Shown here one piece after another: positions 1-7,196 of a stretch of DNA of 18,053 nucleotides. Positions within the stretch are counted from its first letter, which is position 1. Each line of letters starts with the position of its first letter. A program made the translations under genes and the position numbers. Location: the NCBI RefSeq assembly GCF_049965315.1, contig NZ_JBMFWL010000039.1:1-18053 (forward strand). Direction: 5' to 3'. The DNA is from Acidithiobacillus_B sp049965315 (lineage in GTDB: Bacteria > Pseudomonadota > Gammaproteobacteria > Acidithiobacillales > Acidithiobacillaceae). The notes below the pieces were generated by a model, which searched no databases, was not told the origin of the DNA, and worked only from the letters and a program-made list of their open reading frames with translations.

Positions 1-21
1 GATTCTGCTGAACGGATGTCT

Positions 22-49
22 AAAACGCGCCGTTGACGGCGTGTTTTTT
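22..49. terminator. Bidirectional intrinsic terminator
   Basis: An 8-bp stem (25-32 with 37-44, one G-T wobble) closes a TTGA loop. It is preceded by four A and followed by six T on the plus strand, so it can act in either direction. The gene it serves lies at least partly left of the window; bases 1-21 are too short to identify one. Confidence 0.65.
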
Positions 50-276
50 CAATAGGTTACCCAACGCCCATGGCTGGTTTATTTTAGATGGGGGATCATA
101 AAATAAGTAATAAAAACAAATAGATGTAATCATTTACTTTGGTACTGCTGCATCATGGGGGTGTGTTGCTGGAGGGCACCGGAATCATTCACCGGGCCGG
201 CGCCCCTTTTCCGCTCCGCAAGCGGCGGGGCGGGTTTGCTGCACTGTTCCATCGCGACGGTTTGCCGTCTTTTGGC
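50..276. other. Non-coding stretch, nothing recognised
   Basis: This AT-rich (50-150) then GC-rich stretch holds no open frame with recognisable protein character; the plus-strand frame running through 139-672 is antisense to the YdcH-type gene. It contains an AT-rich inverted repeat at 79-106. A small hairpin at 256-269 (GACGG, TTTG, CCGTC) is followed by TTTT on the plus strand and would be a weak terminator at best. Confidence 0.5.
79..106. repeat. AT-rich inverted repeat
   Basis: TTATTTTA at 79-86 is the exact reverse complement of TAAAATAA at 99-106, with a 12-base spacer containing GGGGG. Arm length and spacing would suit a dimeric regulator or a weak hairpin. No flanking gene gives it a clear role. 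Confidence 0.4.
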
Positions 277-513
277 TCAGGCCGATGCCATCCGATAGAG
301 CTCGTCCTTGAGGGCGAGGCGGCGTTTTTTCATTTCTTCCAGCACGCTCTCGCCAGCGGTAGCATCGTTGCGCTCGATATGTTCGATTTCCGCGGTGAGG
401 GCGTTGAACTCGTCAAAGGCCTTGGCAAAGTGCGCATTGCTTTGCTGCAGGACGTCCATGCGAGCCGCGAGTTGGGGGAATTCCTTTTTCAGGTCCTGGT
501 GTTCCGTTTGCAT
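277..513 (-). CDS. YdcH/DUF465-family small coiled-coil protein
   Basis: This 78-residue, strongly charged helical protein fits the small DUF465 (YdcH) family, whose function is not established. The N-terminal stretch (MQTEHQDLKKEFPQLAARM) and the C-terminal KKRRLALKDELYRM are typical: short amphipathic helices that start near a D/E-H-x-L and end with K-x-L-K-D-E. The start at 513 is chosen because the minus strand reads AAGGAG eight bases before the ATG. A longer in-frame extension to 696 is low-complexity Pro/Gly-rich sequence and unlikely to be translated. It is divergent from moaD with a 169-bp shared upstream region, and an extended -10-like promoter lies at 575-604. Confidence 0.75.
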   Translation of the reverse strand: MQTEHQDLKKEFPQLAARMDVLQQSNAHFAKAFDEFNALTAEIEHIERNDATAGESVLEEMKKRRLALKDELYRMASA

Positions 514-574
514 GTTGCGCTCCTTCCGGTTGCCGGGCCCGGGATCAGGCCCAGGGTGCTTGCCTACGGACTGC

Positions 575-604
575 AAATTAGCATTGTGCCCATTGGCTGG
601 GCAA
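575..604 (-). promoter_or_regulatory. Candidate promoter for the YdcH-type gene
   Basis: On the minus strand, TTGCCC (604-599) is followed after 15 bases by TGC TAATTT (583-575), an extended -10 shape, about 60 bp upstream of the start codon. The match is partial. A GCCCA/TGGGC hairpin (588-602) overlaps it. Confidence 0.3.
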
Positions 605-616
605 GCGTCCTTGCGG

Positions 617-645
617 TTGAAGGAAGTGGGAGCGGGCGTTACCAT
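617..645 (+). promoter_or_regulatory. Candidate promoter for moaD
   Basis: TTGAAG (617-622) and TACCAT (640-645) are separated by 17 bases, each matching four of six consensus positions, about 38 bp upstream of the moaD start. This would drive moaD and the genes behind it. It is a weak pattern match only. Confidence 0.3.
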
Positions 646-682
646 GAACAATGGCAAATAGGCAGAGGATGATCGGGGCGTT

Positions 683-922
683 ATGATCGAGGTCAAGTTT
701 TTCGCCAGTATCCGCGAGCAACTGGGTTGCGCGCAGTTGTGCCTGCCGTTGCCGCGGGGGGGCTGCGTGGCCGATGTCCTGCGGGCGGTGGAGGCGCAGA
801 CAGGGGTGCCCTTGGCGGGTCAGCACCTCCTCGCCGCGGTGAACATGGCCCATGTGGCCATGACGGCGCCGGTCAGCGATGGTGACGAGGTGGCCTTTTT
901 TCCACCGGTGACGGGGGGCTGA
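683..922 (+). CDS. moaD: Molybdopterin synthase small subunit MoaD
   Basis: MoaD is the ubiquitin-like sulfur carrier of molybdopterin synthase. Its C-terminal glycine is thiocarboxylated by MoeB and donates sulfur to precursor Z bound by MoaE. The 79-residue product has the usual length, opens with a beta strand (MIEVKFFASIREQLG) and ends PPVTGG, with the required terminal Gly-Gly at 78-79. The gene is followed after one base by moaE, so the two subunits are translated together. moaA, moaB and moaC are not in the window. There is no strong ribosome-binding site (GAGG about 15 bases upstream), but no other start gives the proper N-terminus. Confidence 0.93.
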   Translation: MIEVKFFASIREQLGCAQLCLPLPRGGCVADVLRAVEAQTGVPLAGQHLLAAVNMAHVAMTAPVSDGDEVAFFPPVTGG

Positions 923-923
923 G

Positions 924-1427
924 ATGCTGGTCAAGGTGCAGGCGGCGGATTTTGACTCCCAGGCGGAGATCAACGCCTTTCCCCAGGAGGGCATCCGCGG
1001 CGCGGGTGGTCTGGTGAGTTTTGTGGGGACGGTGCGCGATTACAGCGATGCGGCGGATATCCTGGCCATGGAGATCGAGCATTATCCGGGCATGACCGAG
1101 CGGGAACTGGAGCGCATCAGCGCGGAGGCCAGGGTTCGCTACGATATCCTCGACAGTCTGGTCATCCACCGTTTTGGCCGTTTGGCGCCCAACGAGCGCA
1201 TCGTCCAGGTGACGGTGTGGGCGCGACACCGGGCGCCGGCCTTTGATGCCTGCCGTTTCCTCATCGACGTGTTGAAAACCAGCGCGCCCTTCTGGAAGCG
1301 GGAGATCACGCCTACCGGCACGCGCTGGGTCACGGATTGCCCGGGCTGCCGGGCGGGGACGCGCGAGGGCCATAGCCACGGAGTCGCGCCGGCCGCCGGC
1401 CATCAGCATTCATCCATGCACAAGTGA
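924..1427 (+). CDS. moaE: Molybdopterin synthase catalytic subunit MoaE
   Basis: MoaE binds cyclic pyranopterin monophosphate and accepts two sulfurs from MoaD thiocarboxylate to make molybdopterin in the cytoplasm. Visible family landmarks are the FVGTVRD strand, the EHYPGMTE helix start, and the catalytic segment LKTSAPFWKRE, with Lys118 and Lys125 at the positions of the two essential lysines of the E. coli enzyme (119 and 126). At 167 residues it is somewhat longer than the usual ~150. The extra length is a C-terminal tail with CPGC and five histidines (GHSHG, GHQH, MHK), which could bind metal; that is inference. It starts one base after the moaD stop. Confidence 0.93.
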   Translation: MLVKVQAADFDSQAEINAFPQEGIRGAGGLVSFVGTVRDYSDAADILAMEIEHYPGMTERELERISAEARVRYDILDSLVIHRFGRLAPNERIVQVTVWARHRAPAFDACRFLIDVLKTSAPFWKREITPTGTRWVTDCPGCRAGTREGHSHGVAPAAGHQHSSMHK

Positions 1428-1433
1428 GCGAAA

Positions 1434-1919
1434 ATGCCGAGCTTTGATGTGGTTTCCGAGTTGAACTTCCAGGAAGTGGACAACGCCCTGCATGCGGCGG
1501 TGAAGGAGATCACCACCCGCTACGATTTCAAGGGCTCCAAGGCGACCATGAAACGGGAGGAGGGCAAGATCACCATTCTCGCCGAGGACGAGTACAAGCT
1601 CGGGCAGATGCTGGATTTGCTCACGGCGCGGCTGGTCAAACGCGGCATCGACCTCAAGGCGCTGGAATTGGGCAAGGTGGAGGCGGCCGCCGGGGGCATG
1701 GAGCGGCAGATTTGCCAACTCAAGGTAGGGCTGGACGCGGAAACGGCCAAACGCATGGTCAAGTTTCTCAAGGATGCCAAACACAAGGTCCAAGCCAGCA
1801 TCCAGGGGGATCAACTGCGGGTGTCGGGCAAGAGCCGGGACGAGTTGCAGACGGTCATTGCCGCCCTGCGCGGGCAAGATTTCGGTCTGCCCCTGCAGTT
1901 CACCAATTTTCGGGATTGA
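1434..1919 (+). CDS. yajQ: YajQ-family nucleotide-binding protein
   Basis: The 161-residue product matches the YajQ family (DUF520) over its full length: it opens MPSFDVVSELNFQEVDNA, has the TRYDFKGSKA segment near residue 27, and ends in a phenylalanine-rich PLQFTNFRD. The fold is two ferredoxin-like halves. Family members bind nucleotides, and some (Xanthomonas) are cyclic di-GMP effectors; whether this one does cannot be read from sequence. It sits 6 bases after moaE and 2 bases before the HugZ-like gene, in the same operon. The ribosome-binding site is poor (GAGCGAAA), which suggests coupling to moaE translation. Confidence 0.92.
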   Translation: MPSFDVVSELNFQEVDNALHAAVKEITTRYDFKGSKATMKREEGKITILAEDEYKLGQMLDLLTARLVKRGIDLKALELGKVEAAAGGMERQICQLKVGLDAETAKRMVKFLKDAKHKVQASIQGDQLRVSGKSRDELQTVIAALRGQDFGLPLQFTNFRD

Positions 1920-1921
1920 CC

Positions 1922-2623
1922 ATGAAAGACGCTGCCCGGCGGGCTCGGCACTTGCTGCGTTCCCATTATCAGGGTGCCCTGGCGACCCTGGATGGGGAGG
2001 GCATGCCCTTCGCATCGGCGCTGCATTATGCCTGTGACCACCAGGGCAGGCCCTGGTTTCTCCTTTCGCACCTGGCCGAACACACGCGGCATCTGCTTGC
2101 CGATCCGCGCGCCTCGCTGCTGGTCTGGCAGCCGGGGCAGGATCTCCTGGCGGCGGCGCGGATGACCCTCCTGGGGCGGGTCGTGGCGGCGGAACCGGAC
2201 GACGCCCTGCGCGCGCGGCTGCTGCGCCTCCTGCCCGGTGCTGCCCGCTATCTCGCCTTGCCCGGTTTTCATTTTTATACCCTGCAGGTAGAGCGGGTGC
2301 GCCTGATCGCGGGTTTCGGCGAAGTGGGCTGGGTGGCTGGCGATGCCTATGCCTTTCCCGCCCAGGGGGATCTCGCCGCTGCCGAGGCGGGGGCGGTGGC
2401 GCACATGAATGCGGATCATCGCGAGGCCGTAGCGGCCTATTGTCGCCGTCTTGGCGGCTTGTCGGGGGAAATGACGGCGGAAATGCTGGCCTGCGATCCG
2501 GAAGGGATGGATCTGGACTGCGCCGGCCAGCGCTTGCGGCTGGATTTCCCGGCGCCGGCGCAAGACGTGCAGGCCCTGCGCGAGCTGCTGGTGGCCATGG
2601 CACGGGAGAAGGGCGGCGCATGA
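1922..2623 (+). CDS. HugZ-like pyridoxamine-phosphate-oxidase-fold protein with DUF2470 domain
   Basis: This 233-residue protein has two parts. Residues ~1-140 resemble a flavin reductase-like split barrel of the PNPOx superfamily (ARHLLRSHYQGALATLDGEG, then ASLLVWQPG). Residues ~155-230 form a DUF2470 domain with the signature AHMNADHREAV. The same architecture is found in HugZ-type heme-degrading oxygenases and in PNPOx-like proteins of unknown role, so heme binding or degradation is possible but unproven. The start at 1922 follows the yajQ stop by two bases; a longer in-frame reading from 1712 lies inside yajQ and is rejected. Translation is probably coupled to yajQ. Confidence 0.8.
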   Translation: MKDAARRARHLLRSHYQGALATLDGEGMPFASALHYACDHQGRPWFLLSHLAEHTRHLLADPRASLLVWQPGQDLLAAARMTLLGRVVAAEPDDALRARLLRLLPGAARYLALPGFHFYTLQVERVRLIAGFGEVGWVAGDAYAFPAQGDLAAAEAGAVAHMNADHREAVAAYCRRLGGLSGEMTAEMLACDPEGMDLDCAGQRLRLDFPAPAQDVQALRELLVAMAREKGGA

Positions 2624-2699
2624 CGGCTGCCACGCCCCGGGCATCGCAGGGGCCGAGCATGGCACCGGGGGTCTGGGGCACCGCCCCGGGGAGCGGATC

Positions 2700-3920
2700 A
2701 TGCTGCCCTTGATGCCCGCACCTCGCCCTTCGGCCGGGCCGGCGCTGCGGGTCGGCAACGGGCGGCTTCGGCTGCTGCAGGTTCTGGGCGGCGACGGCCG
2801 AGGCGGGGCGGATCAGGTTGCCCTGGCCTTGGCCGATGGCCTGCACGAGCGGGGTTTTACGGTGGCGTTCTTCGTGCCTGCGGGTTTCGTGCGCCATCAG
2901 GGGGAACGCCTGCGCGGGCGGGCGGTCACTATTGCCCAGTCATTTTCCCCCTTCAGCGCAGCGACGCTGGGGGCCCTGCGCCGGGCGGCGCAGGGGGCCG
3001 ATCTGGTGCTCACCCATGATTCTCCGGCCCGGCACCTGACCCTGGCGGCCAAGGCCATGGGCGGTCTGCAAGCCCCCTTGTGGTTCATGCGTCATTGCAT
3101 CATGCGTCCCCCAGCCCTGCCCTGGGCGCCCTGGCAGCGGCTCTGGGTGGCGCATCAACTGGCCGCCAGCGAGGTGATCGCCGAGAGTCTCATCGCCAGC
3201 GGCTATCCCGCCCGGCGGGTCACCCGCCTCTATGCGGGCCGCGATCTCTCGTCTTTCTTTGCGGCAGGGCCCCGGGCCAGCAGCGCGCTGCGGGCCCGTC
3301 TCGGCCTCGATGTCCCGCCAGCACCTTTTTGCATCGGCATGGTGGCCCGTTTCGATCGCTGGCCGGGATGGCATCCCGGGGTGGCGCACCCCAAGGGCTT
3401 TGATGTACTTTTCGCGGCCCTGTCGCGGCTGGATTTTCCCTATCGCGTCCTGCTTCTGGGTCCGCCCAATCCGGAAGACCACGAGGCCCTGCGTGCCATG
3501 GCCCAGGTCCACGGCGCGCGTCCCGACTGGCTGATTTTCCCCGGCTTTCAGAATGATATCTCGGCCTATTATGGGCTGATGGATGTCAATGTCCTGCCCT
3601 CGCGGCGCGAGGGGCTCGGTCTGGCGCTGGTGGAAGGATTGGCCGCCGGGGTGCCCGTGCTGGGCAGTGGCAGCGGCGGCATTCGCGAAGTGATCCAGGA
3701 CGGACGCAATGGGTTCCTCTTTCCCGAGGGCGATGCCGTTGCCCTGGCAGGCCTGTTGATCCGCCTGGCGCGGGAGCCGGAGTTGCGGCGGCGCCTGGGT
3801 GAGGAGGGCAGACGTCAACTGCAGGAGGCCGCCTTTGACGAAGGCCGCCTCGTGGGTGGTTTTATGGACTGTCTGGCGCGGGAGCATCCGGCCTCTGTGC
3901 ATGGCGAGAGGATGCCGTAA
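2700..3920 (+). CDS. GT4-family glycosyltransferase
   Basis: This 406-residue GT-B fold glycosyltransferase has a glycine-rich N-terminal loop (LQVLGGDGRGGADQVALALA, residues ~26-45) typical of GT4 acceptor domains. The C-terminal nucleotide-sugar domain has the E-x7-E motif at Glu304 and Glu312 (SRREGLGLALVEGLAAG), followed by GSGSGGIREVI and DGRNGFLF. Such enzymes transfer sugars from activated donors to lipids or polysaccharides at the cytoplasmic face of the membrane; donor and acceptor cannot be deduced. The ATG at 2700 has GGGGA 8 bases upstream. The 76 bp before it is GC-rich and hairpin-prone. No other polysaccharide genes are adjacent. Confidence 0.85.
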   Translation: MLPLMPAPRPSAGPALRVGNGRLRLLQVLGGDGRGGADQVALALADGLHERGFTVAFFVPAGFVRHQGERLRGRAVTIAQSFSPFSAATLGALRRAAQGADLVLTHDSPARHLTLAAKAMGGLQAPLWFMRHCIMRPPALPWAPWQRLWVAHQLAASEVIAESLIASGYPARRVTRLYAGRDLSSFFAAGPRASSALRARLGLDVPPAPFCIGMVARFDRWPGWHPGVAHPKGFDVLFAALSRLDFPYRVLLLGPPNPEDHEALRAMAQVHGARPDWLIFPGFQNDISAYYGLMDVNVLPSRREGLGLALVEGLAAGVPVLGSGSGGIREVIQDGRNGFLFPEGDAVALAGLLIRLAREPELRRRLGEEGRRQLQEAAFDEGRLVGGFMDCLAREHPASVHGERMP

Positions 3921-3979
3921 CGCGGGGGAAAATGGGCAGTAGGGGGATAAAGGGCGGTATCGGCATAGGAGCATAACCG

Positions 3980-4321
3980 ATGGAAGCAGCGGAGAAGCAA
4001 TTGCAGGCATTGGTGGGGCGGCTGCCCGGGATCGGGGCGGCCGCCCTGATCAGCCGCGAGGGAGTGCCCCTGGCGACGGTGGGGATGGAAGAGGATTTGG
4101 CCGACACCCTGGCCGCCCTGGCCTCGGGGATGTGCGCCCTGGCGAACCGGCTGTCGAACAACCTGGCCAATAGCGCCGTGCGCCATCTGCGGGTGGACCT
4201 GGATGGCCAGGACCTGGTTTTCGCCCCGACCGGCTCCGGTGCCGTGTTGGCCGTATTGCGGCGGGACGGGACGGGCGAGGCGGGTATCGAGGGTTTGCGC
4301 CGGGAAGCGCTGGCCCTATGA
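3980..4321 (+). CDS. Roadblock/LC7-domain protein
   Basis: The 113-residue product looks like a single Roadblock/LC7 domain. It begins with a helix (EKQLQALVGRLPGIGAA), continues into the diagnostic strand-turn AALISREGVPLATVG, has a central helix with LASGMCALANRLSNNL, and ends with strands around LVFAPTGSGAVLAVL. In bacteria such domains dimerise and often act with small Ras-like GTPases (MglA type). No GTPase is encoded here, so the partner is unknown. The start is supported by AGGAG eight bases upstream. Its TGA overlaps the gcvT ATG (ATGA at 4318-4321), tying its translation to the glycine cleavage genes, an unusual association. Confidence 0.75.
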   Translation: MEAAEKQLQALVGRLPGIGAAALISREGVPLATVGMEEDLADTLAALASGMCALANRLSNNLANSAVRHLRVDLDGQDLVFAPTGSGAVLAVLRRDGTGEAGIEGLRREALAL

Positions 4322-5466
4322 GCGCCGACGAAGGGGTGGCCGTAGCCCTTCAACATACCCCCCTCTCTGCTTGGCACCGCGCCCATGGCGCACGCATGGT
4401 GCCCTTCGCGGGCTGGGAGATGCCGCTCCACTATGGATCCCAGTTGGCGGAACATGAGGCGGTGCGCAACGGGGCCGGTTTTTTTGATGTCTCGCACATG
4501 CGGCCGCTGGATATCAGCGGGCCCGATGCGCGCGCCTTGCTCCGCTATGCCCTGGCCAATGACGTGGCCAAGCTTGATGGGCAGGACGGCAAGGCCTTGT
4601 ACAGCACGCTGCTGAATGCCCAGGGCGGCATCCTGGACGACCTTATCGTCTATGCCCGCGGGGAGGGCCGTTACCGGGTGGTACTCAATGCCGGCACGGC
4701 CCGGGCCGACACGGCCCACTTCCGGAACCTGGTTGCCGCTCACGGCTGGCAGGCGGATCTGCAGGAGCGCTCCGATCTGGCCATGCTGGCGGTGCAGGGC
4801 CCCCGCGCCCGGGGGCTGGTGGCGGAGGCCCTGGATCTGCCGGTCCTGAATGCCCTGGCGTCCTTCACGGCCATGGAGGGGCATGCCCTGGGCGGGGTCT
4901 TCGTAGGGCGCACCGGTTATACCGGCGAGGATGGGGTAGAGGTGATCCTCGCAGCGGAGCAGGCGCCCATCCTGGCCGAACGCTTGCGCGATCGCGGCGC
5001 CGTTCCCTGTGGTCTGGGGGCTCGGGACAGCCTGCGCCTGGAAGCGGGGTTGAATCTCAATGGCCAGGACATGAGCCCGGCGGTCACGCCCTGGGAGAGC
5101 AACCTTGGCTGGACGGTGGACCTGCGCGGGGATCGGGATTTCCTTGGTCGTGCCGCCCTGGAGGCGCAACGCGCCGCGGGCGTGGGGCGAACGCTGGTGG
5201 GCCTGGTGCTGGACGAGGGGATTCCCCGTCACGGCTATACCGTAGAGGACGCCAACGGCCAACCCTGCGGAGAGATCACCAGCGGCATCTTTTCGCCGAG
5301 CCTGCGCCGGGGGATTGCCCTGGCCCGGGTGAGCGCCGCCCCCGATGTGGGTGGCCGGCTCTGGGTCTCCGTGCGCGGCGTGCGGCGGCCCGCCCTGGTC
5401 GTCAAGCCCCCTTTCTGGCGCGCCGGCCGAGCCCATTTTTCACCATCCGAGGAGAATGCGTCATGA
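4318..5466 (+). CDS. gcvT: Glycine cleavage system T protein (aminomethyltransferase)
   Basis: GcvT moves the aminomethyl carbon from lipoylated GcvH to tetrahydrofolate, releasing ammonia and 5,10-methylene-THF. The 382-residue product is close to the usual ~365. Visible landmarks: PFAGWEMPLHYG, FFDVSHM, the folate-site Asp82 in ANDVAKL, GYTGEDGVEV, ARDSLRLEAGL, and the C-terminal domain motif GEITSGIFSPSLRRGIAL. The start is the ATG overlapping the Roadblock stop. The gene ends in a further ATGA overlap with gcvH, so T, H and both P subunits are a coupled block. No glycine riboswitch is apparent upstream of the operon. Confidence 0.96.
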   Translation: MSADEGVAVALQHTPLSAWHRAHGARMVPFAGWEMPLHYGSQLAEHEAVRNGAGFFDVSHMRPLDISGPDARALLRYALANDVAKLDGQDGKALYSTLLNAQGGILDDLIVYARGEGRYRVVLNAGTARADTAHFRNLVAAHGWQADLQERSDLAMLAVQGPRARGLVAEALDLPVLNALASFTAMEGHALGGVFVGRTGYTGEDGVEVILAAEQAPILAERLRDRGAVPCGLGARDSLRLEAGLNLNGQDMSPAVTPWESNLGWTVDLRGDRDFLGRAALEAQRAAGVGRTLVGLVLDEGIPRHGYTVEDANGQPCGEITSGIFSPSLRRGIALARVSAAPDVGGRLWVSVRGVRRPALVVKPPFWRAGRAHFSPSEENAS

Positions 5467-5846
5467 GCACCGTTCCGGACAATCTGCGTTACACCGAGAC
5501 CCACGAGTGGGTGGAGAATATCGGCGGAGGGCGTTATCGGGTAGGCATCACGGATCATGCCCAGGAACTTCTGGGCGACCTGGTGTTCGTGGAGTTGCCC
5601 GCCCTGGGTAGCCAGATCCGGGCGGGTAACCCCTGCGGGGTGCTCGAATCGGTCAAGGCCGCAGCCGATTTGTATGCGCCCATTTCGGGAACGGTGGCGG
5701 AGGTTAATGACGCCCTGGTCGAGAACCCCCAATGGCTGAATGAAGACCCCCACGGACGGGGCTGGATCATGGTCGTCCATGCCGATGCCGCGGCCTGGGA
5801 CGGGTTGCTGGACGCCGCGGCCTACGCCCGTATCGCGGAGGCCTGA
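5463..5846 (+). CDS. gcvH: Glycine cleavage system H protein
   Basis: GcvH is the lipoyl carrier that shuttles the aminomethyl group between P, T and L proteins. The 127-residue product matches the family: RYTETHEWVE at the start, GITDHAQELLGDLVFVELP, and the lipoylation site Lys65 within GVLESVKAAADLYAPISG. The C-terminal WL-NEDPHGRGWIM region is also typical. It overlaps gcvT by 4 bases and its TGA is followed immediately by the gcvPA ATG. The L protein (dihydrolipoyl dehydrogenase) and lipoate enzymes are not in this window. Confidence 0.96.
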   Translation: MSTVPDNLRYTETHEWVENIGGGRYRVGITDHAQELLGDLVFVELPALGSQIRAGNPCGVLESVKAAADLYAPISGTVAEVNDALVENPQWLNEDPHGRGWIMVVHADAAAWDGLLDAAAYARIAEA

Positions 5847-7196
5847 ATGCCCTATATCCCCCACGGCCCCGATGAGGTGGCGCAGATGCAGGCGGCCATC
5901 GGCATCGCCGATCTGGATGCCCTTTTCGACGAGGTGCCCGCCCAACTGGGAAGCCGCGATCTGCCTTTGCCCCATGGGCTTGGGGAAATGGCGCTGCGGC
6001 GGGAAATGGAAGAGCGCGCCGCCGCCAATACCCCGTTGCGCTGTTTTGCCGGCGGCGGCGCTTACGCCCACCATATTCCGGCCATCGTCTGGGAGCTTGC
6101 CGGGCGGGGCGAACTTTATACCGCCTATACGCCTTATCAGGCCGAGGCGAGTCAGGGAACCTTGCAGATCCTCTACGAGTACCAGAGCTTTCTGACCCGC
6201 TTGACGGGGATGGAGGTGGCCAATGCCTCCCTCTACGACGGCGCCTCCGCCCTGGCCGAGGCCTGTCTCATGGCCCTGCGTCTGCAAGGGGAAGGCAAGA
6301 CCATCCTCGTCCCGGAAAACCTCCTCCCTGCCTGGCGGCAGGTTTTGGACAGCATCCTGGGCTGGCAGGAGATTCCCTTGCTGGGGGTGCCCTATGACCG
6401 GCAGAGCGGGCGCATGCGGCTACCCGAAGGGGACAGCGACAGCGCGGCGCTCATCATTCCTCAGATCAATGCCTGTGGCGGGCTGGAGGCGGTGGATGCC
6501 CTCACCGACTGGGCCCATGCCCGGCAGATGCTGGCCATTGCCGTGGTCAACCCCCTGGCCTTGGCAATCCTCAAGGCGCCCGGTGCCTGGGGACAGGGAG
6601 GGGCGGATCTGGTGGTGGGAGAGGGACAGCCCCTGGGCATTCCCTTGTCCGCGGGCGGTCCCTTTTTCGGCTTCCTCACCTGCCGCAAGGCCCATGTTCG
6701 GCAGATGCCCGGACGCCTGGTGGCACGCACCGTCGATGCCCGGGAGCGGGAGGGCTTTTGTCTGACCCTGCAGGCGCGGGAGCAGCACATCCGCCGCGGC
6801 AAGGCGACCAGCAATATCTGCACCAACCAAGGGCTCATGGTCACCGCTGCCACCATCCACATGGCGGCCCTGGGCGGTGACGGGCTGCGCCGGACGGCCG
6901 TCACCTGCCATGCTCAGGCGCGCCGCTTGCGGGACTTGCTGGCGGAAGTGCCGGGCACCCAATTCCCATTCCCCGGTCCGTTTTTCCATGAATTCGTCCT
7001 GCGCCTGCCCCGCTCCGCCCGGGCGGTACGCGATGCCCTGCTGGAGCGCGGCATCCTGGCCGGTATCTGCCTGGCGGAATGGGGGATGGGCGAGGCCGGA
7101 GATTTGCTGGTCTGCGTGACGGAACTTGCCAGTGATGAGGACCTGCTGGATTATCGCGACGCGCTGTTAGTGACCCTGAAGGATCTGTCTGCATGA
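5847..7196 (+). CDS. gcvPA: Glycine dehydrogenase (decarboxylating) subunit 1
   Basis: This is the N-terminal half of the P-protein as a separate 449-residue subunit, as in Bacillus, archaea and some proteobacteria; most Proteobacteria have one ~950-residue chain. It opens MPYIPHGPDEVAQMQAAIG, a hallmark start. It also has YTAYTPYQAEASQGTLQ, the EYQSFLTRLTGMEVANASLYDG segment, and late RRGKATSNICTNQGLM. It pairs with GcvPB to decarboxylate glycine with PLP; the catalytic lysine is on the other subunit. It abuts gcvH and overlaps gcvPB by 4 bases, favouring equal subunit production. Confidence 0.95.
   Translation: MPYIPHGPDEVAQMQAAIGIADLDALFDEVPAQLGSRDLPLPHGLGEMALRREMEERAAANTPLRCFAGGGAYAHHIPAIVWELAGRGELYTAYTPYQAEASQGTLQILYEYQSFLTRLTGMEVANASLYDGASALAEACLMALRLQGEGKTILVPENLLPAWRQVLDSILGWQEIPLLGVPYDRQSGRMRLPEGDSDSAALIIPQINACGGLEAVDALTDWAHARQMLAIAVVNPLALAILKAPGAWGQGGADLVVGEGQPLGIPLSAGGPFFGFLTCRKAHVRQMPGRLVARTVDAREREGFCLTLQAREQHIRRGKATSNICTNQGLMVTAATIHMAALGGDGLRRTAVTCHAQARRLRDLLAEVPGTQFPFPGPFFHEFVLRLPRSARAVRDALLERGILAGICLAEWGMGEAGDLLVCVTELASDEDLLDYRDALLVTLKDLSA

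Noticed and set aside
2620..2712. Short frame whose ATG overlaps the stop of the HugZ-like gene
   Set aside because: About 30 residues, Gly/Pro/Ser-rich, in a different frame from the glycosyltransferase, with no family resemblance.
1410..2897. Long minus-strand frame opposite yajQ, the HugZ-like gene and the GT start
   Set aside because: It is rich in Pro, Arg, Gly and Ala without domain character. It lies antisense to well-supported genes and reflects high GC content.
3921..3979. Glycine riboswitch ahead of the gcv operon
   Set aside because: The gap is only 59 bp, purine-rich, with no paired aptamer-like structure, far too short for a glycine riboswitch.
3862..5436. Long minus-strand frame opposite the Roadblock gene and gcvT
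   Set aside because: Antisense to clear gcvT motifs, with low-complexity composition and no recognisable domain.
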